Positions 58,945 to 64,000 of a stretch of 64,000 nucleotides of DNA are shown in pieces. The stretch's first letter is position 1. Every line of letters starts with the position of its first letter. The DNA comes from Hungatella sp. Its GTDB lineage: Bacteria; Bacillota; Clostridia; Lachnospirales; Lachnospiraceae. The notes under the pieces were generated by a model. That model saw nothing but the letters and a program-made list of their open reading frames with translations. It was not told the DNA's origin and searched no databases. Where the stretch lies: NCBI GenBank assembly GCA_009712635.1, contig WASS01000020.1:753208-817207 (forward strand), read 5' to 3'. Both the position numbers and the translations under genes were made by a program.

Positions 58945-58970
58945 CATTTCTCCACAATGGACATTTCTCC
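58945..58970 (-). repeat. Direct repeat upstream of the mannosidase operon
   Basis: CATTTCTCC occurs at 58945-58953 and 58962-58970, 17 bp apart (GGAGAAATG twice on the operon strand), 49-74 nt upstream of the GTG start. AraC-type regulators such as YesN bind such tandem sites, so this is a candidate activator site. Confidence 0.4.
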
Positions 58971-58988
58971 GCTTATTAGTGGATAATT

Positions 58989-59001
58989 GTTAAACTTTAA
59001 C
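58989..59001. promoter_or_regulatory. Small palindrome in the divergent intergenic region
   Basis: GTTAAACTTTAAC is a perfect 6-bp inverted repeat around C, just upstream of the plus-strand promoter. It may be an operator; no regulator can be named. Confidence 0.35.
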
Positions 59002-59009
59002 TACCTGTA

Positions 59010-59038
59010 TTGCTTCCTGATTGCAGCAGTAGTATAGT
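59010..59038 (+). promoter_or_regulatory. Candidate promoter for the 163-residue gene and PHP gene
   Basis: TTGCTT (59010-59015) and TATAGT (59033-59038) with a 17-nt spacer, 33 nt upstream of the ATG at 59071. Confidence 0.6.
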
Positions 59039-59070
59039 GTGCTTAACACAGAAGAGAATGGAGGTTTTTT

Positions 59071-59562
59071 ATGGAATTAATCTATGAAACAGGGGGAATT
59101 TTAAACGAAGGTTTCGTAGGACAGATCTCATATACTGTCTGCCTGGACAAAGTTTACGATGCTATGGACATTGAATTTACCTTTGACAAACAGCATTATC
59201 AGACTATCACAGAAGAAATGGGGAAAAAAACCAGAGAGTCCTGCCGTGGCACTGAATACGAACATGCTTCGGAGGAGGAACTTATGGATGCCATGAGAGG
59301 AATGAAGACTGAAATACATACCATTGTAACCATGAATGATACCTTTATCGGGGGCGTACACAAACAGCTCACTACAAGACACATGGTTTATTCAAAGGAT
59401 TTCACCAGCGACGGCTGCATCCCCCAGGAGCGCATTTCCGGAGTAGTTAAGGTAACTCTGGCAGTCTTTAATGTGCTTCTTGACGGAACAAACTATCGCC
59501 TGAAGTTATCCGCAGGAAATGAGGAAAAGCAGATTTCCCCAGATGGAGGTGCCTATGTATAA
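59071..59562 (+). CDS. Unrecognised beta-rich protein paired with a PHP phosphoesterase
   Basis: A 163-residue soluble protein with no signal peptide. I do not recognise a family with certainty. It appears to alternate strands with one acidic helix (EEELMDAMRGMKTE). Its last 8 nt overlap the PHP gene, so the two products probably act together. AATGGAGG lies upstream of the ATG. Its promoter region is shared with the divergent mannosidase operon, hinting at common control. Confidence 0.6.
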   Translation: MELIYETGGILNEGFVGQISYTVCLDKVYDAMDIEFTFDKQHYQTITEEMGKKTRESCRGTEYEHASEEELMDAMRGMKTEIHTIVTMNDTFIGGVHKQLTTRHMVYSKDFTSDGCIPQERISGVVKVTLAVFNVLLDGTNYRLKLSAGNEEKQISPDGGAYV

Positions 59563-60499
59563 GCGACTGGAACTTCACAATCACACCACAGAATCAGACG
59601 GTACACTGACCCCCTCCCAGCTGATCCAGTTTATGGAGGAGAAACTTGTAGATGGGTTTGCCATTACAGACCACAATACCATTTCCGGTCACAGTAAAAT
59701 CAAAGGGCTGCTGGAACAGAAAAAAAGCAGTATCTCTTCCATTTACGGAATGGAGTATACCACCTATTACGGACACATCCTGTGCCTGAATTTAAAAGAA
59801 TACCTTTCCTGGGAATCCATAGATTACCATCGACCGGAGCGATTGTTTCACAGTCTGAAAGAAAAAGGAGCCCTGGTTGGAGTTGCCCATCCATTTTCCT
59901 ATGGACATCCATTTGCCAGAGGCTGCCGGTTTGATATGACAATTACAGATTTTAATTCCTTTGATTTCATTGAAATATTTAATAATCCGGAACCCCTTCA
60001 CCAGGTAAATGAACCCGCACTTTTGTGGTGGGAAGATCTTGTTTTAAAAGGGTTTCCGCTGTCCGCCACCTGCGGTATGGATTTACACGGCAGGTGGGAC
60101 ATGAATAATCAGTATGCCACCTTCATAGAAGGCGTAAACGGCGGCAATATTGAAAAAGAACTGGAAGATGCCATCAGACATCAAAAAACCTGGGTTTCCA
60201 GAGGTCCGATTTTAGAATCTCAATATAACTCCCAGAAGCAGACAATGTTATTCACCATCTGTGATACAAAAAAACCGGGATTCCTTCACTCAGACAGTGA
60301 CCGTTATATCCTTACCCTGCGAAGTATGACAGGAACTGTTGTAAAAGAATTCCCGGACTGCCAGTCTTTGGAAATCCCGATCAATGAGCTGTATCCGGAT
60401 TCCAATACCCGGTCCGTTCTCATTCCGAAGCTGTATCAAAATAATACAGCCATTGAAAATCTGGTTGCAGTGGCACCTGTCATTGTAACCGTCTGTTAA
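59555..60499 (+). CDS. PHP-domain metal-dependent phosphoesterase
   Basis: A 314-residue protein. The N-terminal PHP domain has HNHTTESDG (about 7-15), ITDHNT near 41, VAHPFSYGH near 110 and GMDLHG near 186, giving the metal-binding His and Asp residues. Such proteins hydrolyse phosphoesters of small molecules or nucleotides. A beta-rich C-terminal part (about 230-314) is not recognised. ATG 59555 has GGAGGT 4-5 nt upstream and overlaps the previous stop; the frame opens 12 codons earlier. It is convergent with yesN, 7 nt apart, with no clear terminator. Confidence 0.85.
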   Translation: MYKRLELHNHTTESDGTLTPSQLIQFMEEKLVDGFAITDHNTISGHSKIKGLLEQKKSSISSIYGMEYTTYYGHILCLNLKEYLSWESIDYHRPERLFHSLKEKGALVGVAHPFSYGHPFARGCRFDMTITDFNSFDFIEIFNNPEPLHQVNEPALLWWEDLVLKGFPLSATCGMDLHGRWDMNNQYATFIEGVNGGNIEKELEDAIRHQKTWVSRGPILESQYNSQKQTMLFTICDTKKPGFLHSDSDRYILTLRSMTGTVVKEFPDCQSLEIPINELYPDSNTRSVLIPKLYQNNTAIENLVAVAPVIVTVC

Positions 60500-60506
60500 T
60501 TCGTAA

Positions 60507-62111
60507 TTATCTGCGGTGGGCTTTGCGGTACTCCAAAGGAGTCAGGCCAGTGGTCTTTTTAAAGACACGAAAGAAATACTGGCTGTCCTCATAGCCCACC
60601 TCTTTGGATATATCAGCGATACTTTTTCCCGAATTCACCAGATAATCACAAGCTTTATTTAAACGCAGCTCCTTAATGTAATTAACCGTCGTCTGCCCGG
60701 TCTCCCGCTTAAATATGGTGGAATAGTAATTGGGACTTAAGGAATACTTTTCAGCCAGCTCATTTACTGAAATATCCCTGTTATAATTATCCCTGATGTA
60801 TTTAATGCTTAATTTCACCTTGTTTTTTGCATTGCCATCCGGGTCGGCATCTGCATTCATACAGTCCATGATCAGCAGATAAAGATGTCTTCGTAAATCC
60901 TCTAATGAGTGAAAGGAAGCGAAAAGTTCCGGCTTCATTACCAGCTTTTCTATCTTATCCGGATCTACGGCTGCGGTATTAGAAAGGCTTAAAATCATAT
61001 TTGTAATTCTGGTCCATAGAATCCGCACATAAGAAGTATTGTATTTCTTTATGTTCTCATCTGAAAATATATCCTGTATCATCACTTCAATATGCTCTGG
61101 ATCATGACGTTCAATATACCGGCGCAGCATGTTCAGTTCCGATACAGGAAACTGGTCTGCAGACAGAACCCTGATATCATCATAAAAATACAGATTGGAA
61201 TTTCCGTGAATGACTCTTTGAGTCAGGCTTTCTCTCGCCTCTTCCACCCCGTTTTTCACTGTTTCCAAAAGAGCTGTGCTGACACCAACCGTAAGAGAAA
61301 TCCGAAGCCTTTTACGCATGACATTAGAAAATATAGTAAGGAGCCGTTCTGTTTCCAGGCGAAGCTGATTTTTATTTTCATGACTGGTCAACGCGTAAAG
61401 CTGGTTGCTATTGCCCAGATTGCTTACGATCAGTTTCCCGCAGGGGGAAGAAAGCTCCATGAATACATTTTTAATGGAAAACTGGATTAAATCAATGTCT
61501 TTACATTCAAAATAATTTTGGTCATAGCTGTCTCCGTCAATATGAATGATCATCACCATCACATAACGGTTAAGAATAGGAAACTTCTGAAACACTGCTG
61601 TTTCCAGGGAAGTGCCTGCCACTTTGGTCTCCTGGTTTATGAGCAGATCATTCACTGTCTTTTCAAACAGATAAGTCCGGTTCTCCTCCATAGAGCGGAT
61701 GCCCTTTTGTATCATCTGCCTTTCCTTCTTCTTCTCATCAATCCGATCTGCCGCTTCTTCTACCGCTTTTTTTAAGGCATCATTGGATATTGGCTTTAAC
61801 AGATAAGCTGTCACCCCCAGCCGGATCGCCTGTTCCGCATATTCAAATTCCGCGTAGCCGCTTATAATAATAAAATGGATATCAGGTAAAAATGATTTCA
61901 CCGTTCGAATCAGGGTCAAACCATCCATATCCGCCATACGGATATCTGTAATTACAATATCCACTGGCTGATTTTTAAGTATTTCAATTGCCGCAAGTCC
62001 GCTTTCCGCCTCATACAATTGCACAGGCTTCAGATTCAAATACTGAAGTCTGGCAATCATCCCCTGTCTGATTAAGTCTTCATCGTCTACAATTAAAACC
62101 CTTTTATCCAT
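60507..62111 (-). CDS. YesN-type response regulator with AraC output domain
   Basis: A 534-residue regulator. The receiver domain (1-120) has the phosphoacceptor Asp in IVITDIRMADMDG and Lys in LLKPIS. A middle region (130-420) links to an AraC HTH domain (about 430-530) with VNELAEKYSLSPNYYSTIFKR and a second HTH IADISKEVGYEDSQYFFRVF. It is encoded 11 nt after its sensor kinase and likely activates the adjacent sugar operon when phosphorylated. AGGAGGGG precedes the ATG. Confidence 0.93.
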   Translation of the reverse strand: MDKRVLIVDDEDLIRQGMIARLQYLNLKPVQLYEAESGLAAIEILKNQPVDIVITDIRMADMDGLTLIRTVKSFLPDIHFIIISGYAEFEYAEQAIRLGVTAYLLKPISNDALKKAVEEAADRIDEKKKERQMIQKGIRSMEENRTYLFEKTVNDLLINQETKVAGTSLETAVFQKFPILNRYVMVMIIHIDGDSYDQNYFECKDIDLIQFSIKNVFMELSSPCGKLIVSNLGNSNQLYALTSHENKNQLRLETERLLTIFSNVMRKRLRISLTVGVSTALLETVKNGVEEARESLTQRVIHGNSNLYFYDDIRVLSADQFPVSELNMLRRYIERHDPEHIEVMIQDIFSDENIKKYNTSYVRILWTRITNMILSLSNTAAVDPDKIEKLVMKPELFASFHSLEDLRRHLYLLIMDCMNADADPDGNAKNKVKLSIKYIRDNYNRDISVNELAEKYSLSPNYYSTIFKRETGQTTVNYIKELRLNKACDYLVNSGKSIADISKEVGYEDSQYFFRVFKKTTGLTPLEYRKAHRR

Positions 62112-62122
62112 TTATGCCCCTC

Positions 62123-63889
62123 CTATTGCATGAAAGGCAGACATATGGTGAAAATGCTGCCCTTATTCTCCCCACTTTCAATGGTGATTCCATATTCCTC
62201 ACCATAAGTAAGCTTAATTCTTTGATTTACATTCTGTATTCCGATACTCTGCTTTTTCCTCTCCTCATCGCCCCTGGTCTCAATATGATCCCTGATCTCC
62301 TCCACCATCTCTTCTGACATGCCGATTCCATCATCTGCAATCTTAATCATCAGATAGTCATCTTCCTGGTAAATGGAGATTTCCAAAGTTCCTGTCTGTT
62401 CCATCACACTCAGACCATGAACAATAGCATTTTCCACAATGGGCTGCAGAATAAACCTTAAGACCAGATTTTTCTCCAGTCCCGGTTCCACATTGTAATA
62501 CGCTTCAAATTTATTCCCAAAGCGGGTTTTTTGTATATAAATATAATTTTGAGTATGAGAAAGCTCCTGTTCCACAGTAACAAATTCCCCGTAATTTCTG
62601 CCCAGACTATAGCGGAAATTCTCACCCAGTTTTTCGCAAAGATCACAGATAAGAAAAACTCCGTTTACGGCAGCGATAGAGCTGATGGTTTCCAGCGTGT
62701 TGTATAAAAAATGGGGATTAATCTGCAGCTGAAGATTGCGCACCTGGCTTTCCTTGTTTTCCAGCTGCTGAACGTAATTTTTCTTAATCAGACGGTCCAG
62801 TTTTAAAAGCATCTGATTAAACTGTTTATCAAGGACTGCAATCTCGTCACTGCCCCTGATCTCCTCATTAATGGTAAGATCTCCGGTTTCCGCAATTTTT
62901 ATCTTATCAATTAATCTGGATACCCTTTTTGCAAAGCTTCTGGTAAATAAAAAAGCTGTCAGTGCAATTATCAGCATAACCAGTACCAGTACCGGCAATA
63001 TGGAGTTTTGTATTTCCTGCCGTTTGTGATCCAGCTGGCTGTTGTTGAAGAGAAAAATCAGCTTCAGCCCGTAATACTCCTCTGTGCTGGTACCGATCAT
63101 GGTATTCTTCCCATAATTCCCCTTCTGTTTCAGCTCTTCAAAAGATTGTTCCTGTAGGATGTCATTGTACGATGGATTCGAAGAATATACAATCTGATTT
63201 TTCCGGTCCAGCACAATCACGTCATAGGCATAAGAATAATCTTCTCCGATTGCCGGTTCAAACAGCTTTTTCGTATACAAGTCCAGTTTTACAAAACCCA
63301 CATAATTGCTCTCATAACTGTTGACATCTACATCCACAATATTTTTAATCAGAGACAGTACCTTGCTTTTCTTACCGTCTCCAGTGGCATAAATAAAATA
63401 ATACTGATTGGCTGCTTCCTTGCTTATATACCAGATCTCCCTGCTGGCCTCTGTAATCATCGCAACTCTGGTTCCATAAATTTTATTATCCAGATTATTT
63501 GAATAGATCATACAATTCCGGACTTCATATCCATCCAGATGAAAGGATTTATTCACCTCAATGCTTACATCATTTCCCATGACGTAGGGGTTTTTCTCCC
63601 CGGTTCTCCCCTGGAGGGTATTTAAAACAATGGTATTATTGGACAGCTGCTTTAAGCTGTACTGATACTGATTTAATTTACTTTCAAGAGACGTTGTGTA
63701 CTGAGCAACCAGCTGGTTATGGGAGGCAATCAGCTCCTCTGTTATCATATGGCTGATCTTTCGAAGCATCAGAGAACTGATAAAAAGGATGGGGACGATA
63801 CTTACAACAGCTGTAAAGGTAACAAGCTGGGTAAATATGGTACCGGAATGAAATAAATGTCGAATAACGCTTTTTAGTCTGTTTTTCAT
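62123..63889 (-). CDS. YesM-type sensor histidine kinase
   Basis: A 588-residue sensor kinase: helix at about 20-42, an extracellular sensor domain (about 43-280), a second helix at about 295-315, HAMP (about 318-370), then a His_kinase domain with INPHFLYNTLETISS (phospho-His, near 400) and an ATPase domain with VENAIVHGL and IADDGIGMS. This is the YesM layout, sensing extracellular carbohydrate and signalling to YesN. The ATG at 63889 with AGAGGTGG upstream is preferred; the frame opens 29 codons earlier, within a terminator hairpin. Confidence 0.92.
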   Translation of the reverse strand: MKNRLKSVIRHLFHSGTIFTQLVTFTAVVSIVPILFISSLMLRKISHMITEELIASHNQLVAQYTTSLESKLNQYQYSLKQLSNNTIVLNTLQGRTGEKNPYVMGNDVSIEVNKSFHLDGYEVRNCMIYSNNLDNKIYGTRVAMITEASREIWYISKEAANQYYFIYATGDGKKSKVLSLIKNIVDVDVNSYESNYVGFVKLDLYTKKLFEPAIGEDYSYAYDVIVLDRKNQIVYSSNPSYNDILQEQSFEELKQKGNYGKNTMIGTSTEEYYGLKLIFLFNNSQLDHKRQEIQNSILPVLVLVMLIIALTAFLFTRSFAKRVSRLIDKIKIAETGDLTINEEIRGSDEIAVLDKQFNQMLLKLDRLIKKNYVQQLENKESQVRNLQLQINPHFLYNTLETISSIAAVNGVFLICDLCEKLGENFRYSLGRNYGEFVTVEQELSHTQNYIYIQKTRFGNKFEAYYNVEPGLEKNLVLRFILQPIVENAIVHGLSVMEQTGTLEISIYQEDDYLMIKIADDGIGMSEEMVEEIRDHIETRGDEERKKQSIGIQNVNQRIKLTYGEEYGITIESGENKGSIFTICLPFMQ

Positions 63890-63924
63890 AATCCACCTCT
63901 TTAAATTGATGAAAAGTAATAAGC

Positions 63925-63965
63925 CAAAAAAGAACAGGATATGTATCTCTACACATTCTGTTCTT
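63925..63965 (-). terminator. Hairpin upstream of the yesM-like gene
   Basis: AGAACAG (63931-63937 in plus reading) pairs with CTGTTCT (63958-63964), with a second inner helix, and is followed on the minus strand by six T. It probably ends a transcript from beyond the window edge. The last 35 bases show no gene. Confidence 0.65.
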
Positions 63966-64000
63966 CGAAAAAACACGATTTAAAACAATTGCTTTCTATT

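Overview
The window looks like a chromosomal segment of a Clostridia species, most likely Lachnospiraceae. The evidence is a moderate-to-low GC content, strong AGGAGG-type ribosome sites, TTG and GTG starts on core genes, a Firmicutes-style division cluster, a stand-alone PfoR-like PTS-IIC protein, and YesM/YesN-type control of an MsmX-type sugar ABC transporter. I see no rRNA, tRNA, CRISPR array, prophage or insertion sequence. Most genes lie on the minus strand.

Layout from left to right. 1-9.4 kb: a membrane-anchored polysaccharide deacetylase (+), two CobW/COG0523 GTPases, one with a His/Cys repeat and one fused to a DUF1980-like domain (-), a PfoR-like PTS-IIC protein (+), a KtrB-KtrA potassium uptake pair with a Cys-rich microprotein, an LCP cell-wall ligase and a HAD phosphatase. 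9.4-13.4 kb: a fructose PTS operon (fruK-fruA) with an RpiR-type regulator. Both promoters are near consensus and share an AT-rich operator motif. 13.4-18.6 kb: a lipid/envelope run of MBL-fold hydrolase, Sfp-type phosphopantetheinyl transferase, cyclopropane fatty acid synthase, anchored metallophosphoesterase and EamA transporter. 18.6-22.2 kb: ahpC, a domain-permuted AhpF-like reductase, and enolase in one tight run behind a Fur/PerR-like box. 22.4-27.9 kb: trpS and a one-carbon set with metF and a split methionine synthase (catalytic part plus a separate reactivation-domain protein). 27.9-30.0 kb: hflK-hflC behind a perfect promoter and a yybP-ykoY (manganese) riboswitch with an overlapping terminator.

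31.3-44.5 kb is the division and cell wall cluster, read leftward as mraZ-rsmH-ftsL-pbp-spoVD-like-mraY-murD-ftsW-murA-ftsQ-ftsZ. It is preceded by a promoter and a ladder of MraZ-box repeats. murE, murF, murG and ftsA are not in it. Two unrecognised genes follow ftsZ. A small AT-rich module (XRE-cupin regulator divergent from a LysE exporter, with a perfect 19-bp palindrome between them) separates this cluster from the next.

46.1-63.9 kb is an alpha-mannoside, probably N-glycan, utilisation locus. A YesM/YesN two-component system sits beside a nine-gene operon encoding a solute-binding lipoprotein, two permeases (no ATPase), a PfkB kinase, GH4, GH38 and GH125 glycosidases, an endonuclease/exonuclease/phosphatase-fold protein, and a terminal 529-residue protein I do not recognise. 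A divergent pair (an unrecognised protein and a PHP phosphoesterase) shares the intergenic region. The likely scheme is extracellular sensing by YesM, import of mannose-containing oligosaccharides, and intracellular trimming by GH38 and GH125, with the 529-residue protein possibly adding another activity. The most notable points are the riboswitch on hflKC, the unrecognised protein in the mannosidase operon, the CobW fusion protein, the permuted AhpF and the RpiR operators on the fructose operon.
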